A stretch of 64,000 nt of DNA from Stereum hirsutum FP-91666 SS1 (lineage: Eukaryota > Basidiomycota > Agaricomycetes > Russulales > Stereaceae), in the NCBI RefSeq assembly GCF_000264905.1, contig NW_006763143.1:667224-731223 (forward strand), in the 5' to 3' direction. A program made the position numbers and the translations under genes. Of the stretch, positions 24,086 to 35,367 are shown in pieces. Each line of letters starts with the position of its first letter. The stretch's first letter is position 1. The notes below the pieces were generated by a model, which was not told the DNA's origin, did no database searches, and saw only the letters and a list, made by a program, of their open reading frames with translations.

Positions 24086-25348
24086 ATGAAGCAAAATTGT
24101 AAGAAACCTCCCACTGTGGGTAGCATTTCAGTAGGCCCAAGGCGCCTGCACCATTTCCTGGCCAGATATCGCACCGCACCCACACAAAGGCAAAATTGAG
24201 AGCTGTGTTTCCGGTGAAGGATAGAGCCAGTGGGTTAGACTAGAGACCTTGATGCTCACTGGCCCGTTACTAAAGATGCGATCTAGGACTCTGTGAGCAA
24301 TCCAGGACGTCGGAGTGGGTGCGGAGATGCTCAAGCAGCACGCTGGACGTACGTGTCGTACTGTATGTGATGCCCGCACCAAACGATGACGACGATACAT
24401 CGACCTTTCCTCATGGGCATCGAATAAACGCGCTGCGTCTGTGGGGTCGGACGGTGAAGCGAGCCATCGATCGCACATGAGTACACGAGGATGAACGACA
24501 GCTCAGCGGCTGCTCAGCAAGGCAAGCAGATGGTGCAAAATTGAAGCTTTAGGCGCATATAACTGCGGTGCACCTGGCAACATCCATGAATGACTGTCTC
24601 CTGTTGTCTCTCGAACTCCATGCTTTTTTTCTAGCCTCAAACCAGTGACGGGTTCCCTGTCAGGGTAGTAGTAGCGCTGACGGGCTGGTATGAGACTAAA
24701 CCTTTTTCTTCGCTGGTGAAAACCTTGAATATGATTCGATCTATACAGCACTGCTACGCACCGTAGCAGCTCAAGGATAGTTGCGCTCTAGATGCTAACA
24801 AAGGTTTGTCACGAAGTGTCGAACAATTAGCAGTTCAAGAACGTGGGGTTCAAAGCGGTGCACAACGGTTCTGATATCACGCGGCTGGCGAAGTCCGGGT
24901 TCGGTTCCGTAATTAATCAAAGGAGTGCCTAGATAGGTAGCGCCGCACAACGAGTCCCCTTGGAGAAATGTCGCCTAAAAAAACACGAAGAATGATGGAC
25001 AGAAAGGATTGACGAGAAGGCAATCCAAAGGCAAATAGAGTGAGTCGGGTCGACGGGGAGGAGGCGCATCTGATTAGAGAGATGTAGCCGAAGAATGAAT
25101 TGTGACCGGAGGACAGGAGATGCCGAAATTGGCGGCAGACAAAAGACGGTGTTCATTCCGGGGATGGCCTGCAGCGCGGTTGGATAAGCTCCTGCTCATC
25201 GTCGTACGCGACGAGCCCACCCTCTTTTCTGCACCCACAGACGGACGCAGCGTCCCCGTCGACGACGTTCCCTTCAACCTTTGACGTTCATTCGATCTAC
25301 CCCGCCCTGTACCGAATATTCCGTCGACCGCTGGGAAGATAACCGACG
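24086..25348. other. Intergenic, no gene recognised
   Basis: Minus-strand frames at 24128-24478 and 24503-24751 lack recognisable features. It separates two divergent genes, so both promoters should lie here. Confidence 0.4.
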
Positions 25349-28300
25349 ATGCCGACAGCCCCCTCGGCTTCCTTCCGCCGCCGTTCCTCGTCGAATATCA
25401 CCTCTTCTCTCGTCGCGACCCCCACGGCAGACGGTAACGGTCGCGGTCAGTCCTACTTCGATCGCTACCCTCGACGCTCGCCACGCACAAGCCCACGCGC
25501 CGATTCCAATACGAATATCAACCCAAGTCCTCAGACTAGAAATAATAACCCTTCGGGAGGTGGAATACCGTTTCCCAAGCGCAGTGGTGAAGCTGAACCT
25601 CTGGTCTTTCCGAGCATGTCGCCCATGAACAAACGCGGTCAAGGCAGCTATCGGGACGAATCAGACCAAGAAGATGACGAGAGCTCGTTCGACTTCCATG
25701 CAATAGAATCCACTCCTCGCTCCCCTCACCACCACGACTTCTTCGACAACTCTCGCCGCGTTTCGCCCACTTCCCCGTCTCACTCACATCTGTACCAACA
25801 TGGAATCAGCAACTCTCCTGGCCAGGGCCACCGGCATAACCGAAGAGATCACCCAGAGCTCTCGTTCTTCCGGACGTCTGGCTCGTCTTCGCAAACTACC
25901 CAAATCGAAACGCCGCCACAAACACCGATTGACTTCCTTATGCCCCGAATATCCGTTGATCCTTACCCTGTCGTGGTAGCCGCACCGGTTCCAGGAGTCG
26001 AGACGATGGACGCGTTGGTAGATGGGATGAATGACTTTGGAACGGATGATTTTTTCATGGGCACCGGAGGTATGTCTTCATCGAGAGCTGCACGGAAAAA
26101 GGCGGAGAGGGAACGGTTCCACCCACTCTATCAACCTCCTCTTCCCACCCCTCCACCCGGAATACAACTTGGCGGAGGCATGCCACGAAAGAAACCTTCC
26201 AAACAGCGTACTCGCCTTTCCGATCCTCCCTCAGCCTCCTCATTACGTCCCGACCTTTCCGGCGCGCGAAAGGCCTCGAGTTCTACTATTACTGTTAACT
26301 CCTTGCAGGCGTCTTCCATTGATGAGCCCTATAGTCATGGCTCTCCGACACCCTCCATTAAGACGACGAGCTCACGCAACGTCGCCCCTTCCATCTCCGA
26401 GATCATTCGAGCCCACGCTCCTCCAGAACAACTCGTTCGTTCTCGTCCCTCAAACTCTCGCCGACCTACTACTGCAGATGACTACAGCATCGGTGGCGGC
26501 AGCAGCAGCAACTACCACCACCAAACACCACTCCGTGAAGAACCAGAATCTGAACCCGAACCTCTGTCCGCCGCAGAAGAAGCCGAACTACTTTCTCGTT
26601 CGTCCGTGGACAGTATCACAGACGAAGTCCGGCGAACATTCCAAAACCAGAAAGCATCTCCTCTCATTCAATCACCAACAGACGACAATCTTTTCACGTC
26701 CACTCTCACAGCTCCGGTCAACAATTATCGCAACTCCACTGTCTCGGACGGCGCGTACAGCCTCGGACTCGCGTCACCTACGTCCGATGCTATGGGCCGA
26801 GCGAAATCGTTCCACTCTTCACCAGCCGAAATGGACTCCGGCGGCGATCATAGCATTCCATTCACTCCCCTCGATTTACCTTCTACCCGAGCTCCTACTC
26901 AGTCGCAGGCTATCGCGCAATATCTTCATTCTGCAAGGCTCACGACGCTGTTGAAGTTGACAAGGTCGCCACATGCAAGTCCGGACCAGCCGTTGACGGT
27001 CAGTTTGAGCGATTTGGGAAGTCCGACGGGTTATCCTGTGGTTGTGTTTTTGGGACTGGGAGGGGTGCGATACGTGATGGGATTGTATGATGAGATGGCG
27101 GAGTGTTTGGGGATTCGGCTTATCACTATCGACAGGTCCGTACAGCAGTTCATCTAATTTTAGTCCTTCTTTTCCAGCGACCTCGCCACGCTTGCCACCG
27201 AGCAAGCTGACATTCCGTGCATATTGATTCCGATACTAACAGGACTGTATTTACCTCTTTGTAGGTGGGGAATCGGCCGTACAGACGTGCCCAGGTCGAA
27301 ATCCGCACGAGGTATCCCGGAATGGTCGACCGTCGTCGAAGAGGTGCTCGATCAGCTCCATATCGACGTATGCAGTGTTATGGCCCACTCGGCCGGCGCG
27401 CCTTATGCACTCGCGTTCGCCAACAAGGTCCCGGAGCGTGTACGGGGTGACGTTCTGTTGCTCGCGCCGTGGGTTGGAAGTGGTGAGTTTTCCGAATACA
27501 CACATTTGTTGGCAATCGGAGTACAAGGAATGCTGACTGTACTACTCAGGGGCCGGCTACAAATGGCTCAAATACGTACCTACCGGGATTCTCAAGACGG
27601 CCCAGGCAGCAGAATGGAAGATTCAAGCATGGATGCTTGGCAAGCCTCCAACCATCGCATACGAAGGCATCGGTTACGTCCCAAAAACGACCTCCTACGC
27701 TCCCAAGTCGACATCCACCTCCACGTCCGTCTCGTCCCCCTCACGAACGCCCGCGTCACGGGCCACACTACCAAGAAGCCATCGACGCGGCGAGGAGAGG
27801 CCAAGCACGGCCATTGGACCAGCTGGTCACCCGAATGGCGTGGGCGTGTCGCAGATACAGTCGAGGCCGAGCTTGGGTGGGTCAAGCGTGTTCAGTGATT
27901 ATGATGACTTGAGGGACTTCGATGGGAGGTTTGATAGTATGAGTACAATTAGCGCTAAAGGAGCGCTGAAGTCTCCTCCACAGCCGGCGGAACAACAGGC
28001 GCCGCCAGCAGCGTTCAAGCGGAAGACTTCGCGAGGTTTCTTGGGACGATTGAGGTCTGGCTCGTTACACTCGCATTCGCCACAGCACAACCAGACGCCG
28101 AGTCCCCAGTCGACGCCTGATTACACACCTACTCGGGGATCTACGTCAGCACTGCCGACTAATGGTCCGGGACCTGGTGGGAGGAGGCTGAAGGCTTTGA
28201 GGTCGATGAGCTCGTTGAAAGGAAGGGGTTCATCGAACTCGAGTACGCCGTCTGGGTCTCTTTCGGTTCCACCGAAGAAATCGATCACACCACCTCCGTC

Positions 28301-28987
28301 TTTACCGAACCCCATTGGTGGCGGATTCGAATCTGCGTTGGATTGGATGAGCCCATCGGATCTAGATCGGCTGGAGCAGATGCAGGAGCAACAATCACAT
28401 CAGGCGAACCGACGAGCGGGTGGGAGGAGATCAGTTTCTACTGGGCCTGGTGGGTCCAGTCAAGCTAGTGCTTCGTTCGCTGCCCATGCAGCACGTTCGC
28501 CACCCGCGCCATCGGTAATGTCGTCGAACTCGCCGGGGACGAGCACTGTCACGTCTCCTTCCTCTGGTATCGCCGCCACGTCGTCCTACCAAGCTGCCCT
28601 CGGCAACGCTCTCATCGTTGCCTCGCACGCCGAGTCCTCCAAAGGCACGCATGGTGATTTATTACAGATCTTGAACCACGATAACCTGCCCTGGGGCTTC
28701 TCGTACGGAAATTATCCGCATAAGGTGAGGGTGTGGTATGGCGATAGAGATGAGAAGATCGCGGAGCATGCTGTGAGGTGGATGGAGAAGCATATGGGGG
28801 AGGAGAGGTGTGTGGTCAAAGTTGTGAAGGGGGCGGAGCATGGTTTGATGTATAGGAGTGGAGTCGTCGTTGAAGTGTTGGAGTGTGTGAGGGATTTCTG
28901 GGTGGATGGTGAGTATCCTTTCGAGTTCGAGTCTAATTCGAAGAGATTGAGTGCTGACGCTTGTGTTTGGTAGCAGAGGACTATTAG
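25349..28987 (+). CDS. Large alpha/beta hydrolase with disordered extension and insert
   Basis: The protein is about 1,100 residues. Exon 1 (25349-27135) is mostly Ser/Pro/Arg-rich disorder and ends with the first hydrolase strands (YPVVVFLGLGGVRYVMGLYD). Exon 2 (from 27265) continues in phase as WGIGRTDVPRSKSARGIPEW and carries the nucleophile elbow VMAHSAGAPYALAF (GxSxG-like AHSAG). The next exon gives YKWLKYVPTGILKTAQAAEW, then about 330 residues of Ser/Pro/Gly-rich insert. The fold resumes at NALIVASHAESSKGTHGDLL with RVWYGDRDEKIAEHA (acid) and VKGAEHGLMYRSGV (His). A final intron starting at GTGAGT near 28910 gives a short end (DAEDY, stop 28985-28987); without splicing the frame ends at 28973. 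All three catalytic residues are present, so activity is likely. The substrate is unknown. Confidence 0.8.
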
Positions 28988-30339
28988 TGAATATAATCGT
29001 TGTGTTCTTTTCGTTCCCAATTACCCTTGTTCATTTAGATATGTGAGATACCCATTTGTTATGTGGTTTTGACCGCCTTCCTATATTACAGCCAACCCGT
29101 CATCCACCACTCTCTAGTCTCTAGTGTGCCGTAACCTACTTATTTCTTTTTTATCGCGGAACCATTCACCATTCGAAGGCTTACACACTTTTCCCGTCGT
29201 TGGAGTCGCATTTTCCCTTTTCCATCTTACATGTGTTCGTCTACATCCGGTTCCCTTCCTAGCTTTCAAAACTCACTTGTCTCGTCCCGACCCAGTCTGT
29301 ATTTGTTTCGTCATCGATTTCTACCTTCTTCCCCCTTCCTTTGGTCACACCGTCGTTTCTCCTCTCTTCCTCGCTCCCTCTCTTTTCTCTTCTTTATTCC
29401 CCTTCTCTGTCCGCGCCCTTGCGCTTCCTCTTCCCTTCGTTATCGTTGTTCTACATAGCTGAATCTGTCATTTGTTTGTTTGTTAGTTACAAGCGACTTC
29501 GCCACCTACCCACCCATCCAGTGATTCACCACCTTCTTTTCTTCGCTGCAGCTGATCGTGTTCTCCGGTCCTTGAGTCTCGGTATAATTCAATTCGATCT
29601 CTGTTTTCCCTCTCTCTATCTCTCAATTGGTCCACGTACGACCAATCTGCTTGACACCCGAGGCTGCGTTACGCGGTCACCCAATAAACCTGCCTTTCTC
29701 GACATCAACATCAGCCGCTTATTTGCGGTCGGCATCAACAAACATCTGCTTCCGTGGGCTCATTTCCCGTCCGCGAACAAAGTTGGGCGTGGATGAATTT
29801 TCTACCTACCCATGGGGCGACAAGTTTGAGCGCCCTGTTCTACTTAATGAGACTGCTAACTAGAAGGGTCACATCGGCGCAGGTCACAATTGGAGGCCTG
29901 AAGTCGACTTCGCCCGAAAATCTTCTGGCCAACCTGGAGCATTGATGGCGAGGTTCTCTGTGTGGTCTGCTGTAGTGTCGTGCTGAGGCTATCGGGACTT
30001 CGCTAGTACCTGTTCCCAAAATGCTAGTGCGTGCGAAGGACGAGACTATCCACGCTTTGCACGTGAGAATAACATTTGACAATCCGGTTTCTACACAACG
30101 CTATCGAGACAATGGGCTAACACCGCCTGCCTGCCTCGTGTTCGGACCAGCAGTGCTTCCTTGCGGCCTCGTGCCCATGTTTCTGCTCCTCATCATCGAC
30201 ATCGCCTCTCTTCGCTGTACATATAAGACCTTGGGTGGACCGATGTCGTCTACTGCCGTCGCTTTCTCTGTTTGAACTGGCGACTTTTTGGCACTGCTAC
30301 GGTACTAAGTACTTGCTGGCTTGAAGAACCGCGCTATTC
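28988..30339. other. Intergenic, C/T-rich, no gene recognised
   Basis: Pyrimidine-rich sequence at about 29120-29630 yields long plus-strand frames with biased Ser/Leu/Phe/Pro composition that are not credible genes. The right part is the upstream region of the first Ies1-like gene. Confidence 0.45.
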
Positions 30340-32356
30340 ATGGAGCGACAAGCGTATGCACAGAGCTCTCAGTATGTTCAGCAGATGGCTTCGTTCTGAC
30401 GCCTCCCTTGCGGCTGCGTTTCGCTTACACCTTGTGGGCATGCGTGCATAACTACTCTTCATAGACCGCAATATGTCTCTCGCAAAACCCTGGCAATCAA
30501 GCGGGGTGACTCCGAGTTCGTTCCCTCAATCTCTTCGTCCTTTTGTATGGTTAGAGGATCGAAGCTGAACGGTCGACCACTTTGACCCAGGACGCTAACC
30601 CGGGAGGACGTTCAGTACGACCTCCTCAACTACATCTTCTCGGACCAGACCAGGGTGTTCACGGACGAAACGCCAGGGAAGCCGCCGACGAATGTTAACT
30701 TTTGCGATCTTTATGTCAGCGCGCTGTACAACTCGACGAAATGCTCGAAGATCATGCGGGATAAGATGACTGAGACGCCGGCATTCGCTATAGAGTTTGC
30801 GAAGATCTCATTGCTGACGAACGTTGGCAGGATCAACACGACTATGGCATGTGCGTACTCAGACCCTCTGCTCGTCCATCCGATATAACTTGCCTCACCC
30901 CGCCTGACTCTTGATACGATTTCTCTCCCGCTATGGACAGTTTTTCCGGAGATGAAAACTGCATTGAGGAGCTACCATCCTGTACCGTCCCTTCAGAAGA
31001 CGGACGGGAACGTCCAAGACGCACCCAGAATCAAGAACTGCTTGAAGGCAGCGTTGTTACCGCAAGAGCAGAAAGGACCTCCTCCTCCGTCTAACCCAAC
31101 TGATATCCTGTCTCGGGTAAGAAACAAATCAAAACTCAGTTGTTTTGTCTCGAGCTCACTCAGAATCCCCACAGAAAAAGACGATGATACCCCCCACCAG
31201 CGTCGTCAATCTGATCTTCGTCTTGACCAATTACTCGACCGTAGGCACCTTCAACCATGTCTTCATGCCAACCACCTACTCATTTTTACCGATACCTTTA
31301 CGCTCGCAGGCACTCTCTCCTACCCACTTTGACCCTCCGGTCGAGTTCGTCGACCTCTTTCTCCCCATCAACATCTCCTCCGCTGCCCGTGCCCGAGCTT
31401 TCCTCTGGACCATCTTCCACTATCATGAATCTGGTGCCATACCCAATCCTTTCGCTGACGAATACGCCAAAACGCATCTTGGGAAAGTTCCTTGGCTCGA
31501 ACGGTTATCTCCAGAACAGCAACAGGCCGAGAACATTGACCCTCCGGAAGAAATCGAATGGGGGCGAAAGATGGCGGCTCAGAGGAGCCAATTCTTACAA
31601 GATCTTGTGTCTGGGGTAGATCCTGAGAAGAAGGGAAAAGGTGGTGGAAACGGGCACCACGGCGGAAGTAGTGGTAATCACGCAAGTGCAGGAGGAAGTG
31701 CGCCTGCTGGAGGTTCTCGTGCCAGAAGGTCTACGAGCTTGGCACCCCAGGACCCACATAGTAGAGTCATGATGGGGGTCGACGTCGAACCACAACCGGC
31801 GAAGAAGCATCGTATTAGCCAACAGTATTATACGCGGAGCGCGGCCAGCACAACCTTCCATCACTATATACCGGCTGGAGAACCTGTACCTCCGGACGAG
31901 ACCAAGACATACCCTATCGTTGGTGGTACGATCCCCTTTTTTTCACAAGACCATGCCGTTTTCCATCTAATACCGCTTCTTCAGAAAATCATGCTAGACA
32001 ATACGGCTTACCACCCGAGTACATCCGACAGCGTTCTATGGTTGAGCGTCAGTCGTTCTCGCGCGTTTTCCGACCGCTCGATTGATGACACCTGACCGAC
32101 TCTGCACTCATAGAGGCATGCAATCGAGCATTGACAGCGCACCCCCTTATCGACTCCGACGAAGAGGAGTTGGACGAGTACGTCCGCGTGGATTTACGTA
32201 CGATTCCAGCCACCTTCTCTTATACAACGCCGTTCTCGAACGCTCATTGCGATATCTGTATGGTCTCGTGCAGAACGACGCCTTCTTGTTCTCGACACTA
32301 TTCGTCTACAGCCCGCCCATCTAAATGGCTACAACTACTCTCCGCACTCTGGATGA
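30340..32356 (+). CDS. INO80 complex subunit Ies1-like protein, copy 1
   Basis: Ies1 is a fungal-specific subunit of the INO80 nucleosome-remodelling complex. Exons join in phase from ATG 30340 (MERQAYAQSSQ, then PQYVSRKTLAIKRGDSE, then TLTREDVQYDLLNYIF). The conserved core follows: NVNFCDLYVSALYNSTKCSK, FAKISLLTNVGRINTTMA, FFPEMKTALRSYHPVPSLQK, VQDAPRIKNCLKAALLP and PPTSVVNLIFVLTNYS. Then come FVDLFLPINISSAARARAFL and EIEWGRKMAAQRSQFLQDLV. After a Gly/Ser linker and a basic segment, late exons give YGLPPEYIRQRSMVERQSF, LIDSDEEELDEYV and a C-terminus ending at 32356. It resembles the gene at 35368 in sequence, intron positions and the acidic DSDEE block, so the two are paralogues. Core blocks are closer to my recollection of canonical Ies1 than in copy 2. 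Confidence 0.8.
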
Positions 32357-33392
32357 GAGGACCATTTGTGCCCCTCGCTCGTCGCCTTGAGGCCCACCAC
32401 CCCCTGGGCCGTCATTACCTTCCAGCATACCATCAAGAACCCGTCTCAATTGTAGAAACGCAGTGTAACATTGCTCGAAGACACGCTCACACATCTCATC
32501 TGTGCCATACATACATCAGCTCATACCTACCTAAGTATATCCACATCATCGCTTTCGCGCTCTCTGCTTTCCGTTCCGCTCTCAATGTTTCTCTCTCTGC
32601 ATACACAAAGTCTCGGGTTTCGGTTCCGGGGCATCATCTCTCAATAACTTGGGGAACACACAATTATCGTCTCTTTGTGTGTATTTATTCTATCAAACAG
32701 GCAGCTATTTATTTTGCGCCGCTAGTGGCGCAGGCACTCTTGCTGAAATCTCGGATCAATTGGGATGAGCGAGCTGTGTGGCGCGCCACCCCCTCGCCTA
32801 TAGTCCCGCGGCCAAGTCCCGTTTCCTTGCTCCCGTTTCCTGTGTTTATCTGTCCAGATCGAGGACCGCTGGTGCGTTCTTCTGTTTCTCTCGCATGTGA
32901 GATGCGCTCACCTCTTCTATAGATATTTGTATCCATAAATATCAGCGCCCTGTCGCCGTGAGATGTCGTGAACCTCAAGAAGAAACAGGAATCTTTCTGA
33001 TCATTGTCTCCAGGAATCATCTATATTGTCTGTTATATTCCTCTGCAGCTGACAATCAACATCTTGATTCCTTCCCTGCTTTAAGCGGTGTCCCGAGACA
33101 TGTTCGCGGCATTCTCTGAACTTCGATCGGAACCTCGCCGCAGGACTTGCCTCTGTCTCAGTTCTAGTGACTGCAGTCACCCTGACCATGATCGAAGACT
33201 CCCGCCCTTCCATGCTAACCTCCGAGGACTGCTGGGACACATTCCGCTTGGTCTCAGCTGGAGAACTGTTATCCATATAAGAACCTGCCTCCATGCTGGA
33301 TCTTTTCCTCACCTATCCCACATTACCTTTTACCATACATCTTCATACTTTCATATATCTTTGCACTCAACCCCTGCATTTGATCATACACA
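32357..33392. other. Intergenic, no gene recognised
   Basis: Frames on both strands are short or overlap. The last 200 bases are probably the promoter and 5' UTR of the small gene at 33393 (ACACAATG context). Confidence 0.4.
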
Positions 33393-33875
33393 ATGTTCTC
33401 TAAACACACCTCTGCTTCCATTTCCCTTGTTCCCCGCAAGGTGTCCGATAAAGTTGGCGCCAGTGTTCGAGGGTTTGTCGGTACGTCGGTTTCTTCTATC
33501 TAAGTATAGTGTTGGGTTAGCTGGTTTACTGACATCAACTGGCGATGGTATACAGGAAGGCTCACGATGGAGAGGAAGGCTTCGCAGGCTTCCGTGAGGT
33601 CCGCTGATTCTGTTCAGGAGAAGGAGAGGGTAGAGTTCGATCTTTTCGGGAAGGATGCAGTCTCGGTTGAGGGTGGCGTGGAAGGGACGAGGGTGCTAGA
33701 GTCGTGGTTTGCTTTTGAGGAGGAAGAAGGGGTTTGTCCGGAGGTTCAGCGGATAGATGTGTTCGCGGCTGCTGGTCGTATGGGTGAGGTGGTTGCGGGG
33801 CGCGGAGAGGTCTCGAGGTTGTCGACTCGTAGCGATGGTCAGATGAGGCGTGAGGAACGGGTGTGGTGGGTATGA
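33393..33875 (+). CDS. Small hypothetical protein
   Basis: Two exons give about 135 residues: MFSKHTSASISLVPRKVSDK up to VRGFVG, an intron at about 33480-33555 (GTACGT to TATACAG), then RLTMERKASQASVRSADSVQ and an acidic part (SWFAFEEEEGVCPEV), ending at a TGA at 33875. The N-terminus is basic with hydroxylated residues and few acids, which could be a mitochondrial leader, but this is weak. I recognise no family. It lies between the two Ies1-like genes on the same strand, unrelated to them in sequence. Confidence 0.55.
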
Positions 33876-34013
33876 GAAGTGGATGGGGTTAAGACTTAGT
33901 AGGGAGAGGGCGCTGGTCGCTCGGTCTTCAGAGTAAGCAGGATGGCTTACGCCTCCATCAAGTGAGTGATATCACCCCCTCCCTTCATCATCATCGACGC
34001 TGACTTCAACAGG

Positions 34014-34049
34014 ACTTGGGTTCTGGGGGCTACTTGGGTTCTGGGGGCG
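34014..34049. repeat. 18-bp tandem repeat, two copies
   Basis: ACTTGGGTTCTGGGGGCT is repeated head to tail, the second copy differing at the last two bases. It lies just left of the tRNA-like repeat cluster. Confidence 0.75.
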
Positions 34050-34103
34050 CATCAGGTTCCGAAGAATCACATCTTAGGGCACCGTGTCGGCATGCACGGT
34101 GTC

Positions 34104-34515
34104 GTTACTCGCTGACGAGCGGCTTCCCGGGTTCACACCCGGCGGTGAGTGGGACTCCCCCTTGATTTCCTCAAGGAGTCCACTCAGTAACACGCACTCA
34201 TCCTCTGGTTGCCATTGTGGCCCAGTCTCCGAGGGTGAGTGGATGGGTAGACTGTTGAACATTATCATTCGCTTCATAGCGGTCTCTCGGGTTCGACTCC
34301 CAGAGATGGATGATCCCTGACTTAGTCTTCAGTGGAGGGATTGCTCGGTGATATATATAACTCCCGATGCTTTAGGCAGTTGTTGAAGATTTGATGTGGC
34401 GTCATTACTCGCTTTCCAGCGGCCTCTCGGATTCGCTTCCCAGAGGTGGGTGATTCCTGATATATAGATTTTAGCGGCAGGATCACTCGGTAATGCACTC
34501 GACTTCTTGATAGCC
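34104..34515 (+). repeat. Three diverged tRNA-like repeat units
   Basis: Three related segments share a small hairpin CGCT-NNNN-AGCG with different loops (34110-34121 loop GACG, 34270-34281 loop TCAT, 34411-34422 loop TTCC), each followed within 3-8 bases by a T-arm-like stem-loop. The second contains GGTTCGACTCC (34290-34300), a perfect match to the Pol III B-box consensus GGTTCGANTCC; the others read GGTTCACACCC and GATTCGCTTCC. Each is followed by a block like GGATCACTCGGTAATGCACT, reminiscent of a D-arm/A-box. No complete cloverleaf with paired acceptor could be built, so these are best called tRNA-derived repeats (SINE-like or decayed tRNA genes). Confidence 0.5.
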
Positions 34516-34577
34516 TGATAATACGGGTTTCAGAGGTTGGGTGGTTTCTCCTGGTAAAGGGAGATGCTTTCATACAG

Positions 34578-34802
34578 CTATCCCGGCGTCGGCCTCTTCG
34601 TGGCCCAGGAGACGAGTACCCTTCGGGGGAAACTAACAGACGCTCTTTTCAACCTTTTCATGTCATCGCCTTGCAACGGTACTCTGCCTTCCATAGAGAG
34701 CTGGTTTCGTTCCCATACCATGCATTGTTCTACCCATGCATAAAAATTAGAAACCGCTTCTGGTGTTGTGTAGACATTCCCTTCACATCTTTGTCGCCAC
34801 AC
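34578..34802 (-). other. Unidentified coding-like fragment
   Basis: A minus-strand frame reads GNVYTTPEAVSNFYAWVEQC then LQGDDMKRLKRASVSFPRRV and VSWATKRPTPG. The composition looks like real protein, but no family, start or partner exon is evident. Its position beside the tRNA-like repeats hints at a transposon relic. Confidence 0.25.
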
Positions 34803-35367
34803 GCTTGTTCATTAGGGGCTAACCGGGCTCTAGACCCAGAATAGAATGAGTTAGCACGCGAGCAAAATTAAAGCCGTCGCGAGCGCATCACAGGCACTGC
34901 CTTGGTTCGGCTCCAGTGTGGCCCATATGAAGCCAAATTTCGGTGGGGAAGTCGAGCGGCGCAAGTGCAGCCGCCGTGTTTCGCCGTCTGAGCACAGGCA
35001 TCGTGGCATGATGCCGACCGAAACGCGTATCAAAATTAGCGCATTTACCCGCGAACAAGTCCCTGCTTTCAAACGGAAAGACAAGGAAGAAGGGTCGTCA
35101 GAGTTCGGTCTGTACGAGAACAAGGCCGTGTGGCACAAGGAGGGAGCACGAGGCACGGAGAGGGGAATGTCATAAAGGCCGAAATCGCCAAGTTCGGACT
35201 GTCAAGATGGTCGAATAAGCGTCGAATAATTTACAGTCACAGCCGCTGAGCAGGGTAAATCGGCATACGAATACGATGTGAAACATTCATCCCCAGACCA
35301 ATCATCCCTTCTTCCCTCCCCCGACACCGTCGTTGTCTTCCCCAACCCCTTCCAGTCACCGCTCGCC
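34803..35367. other. Intergenic, no gene recognised
   Basis: A plus frame at 34918-35175 shows no recognisable motif. The right end holds the promoter of the second Ies1-like gene, with C/T-rich sequence at about 35300-35360. Confidence 0.4.

Noticed and set aside
29124..29796. Long plus-strand open frames
   Set aside because: They result from a pyrimidine-rich tract (Ser/Leu/Phe/Pro only), with no motif and no start context.
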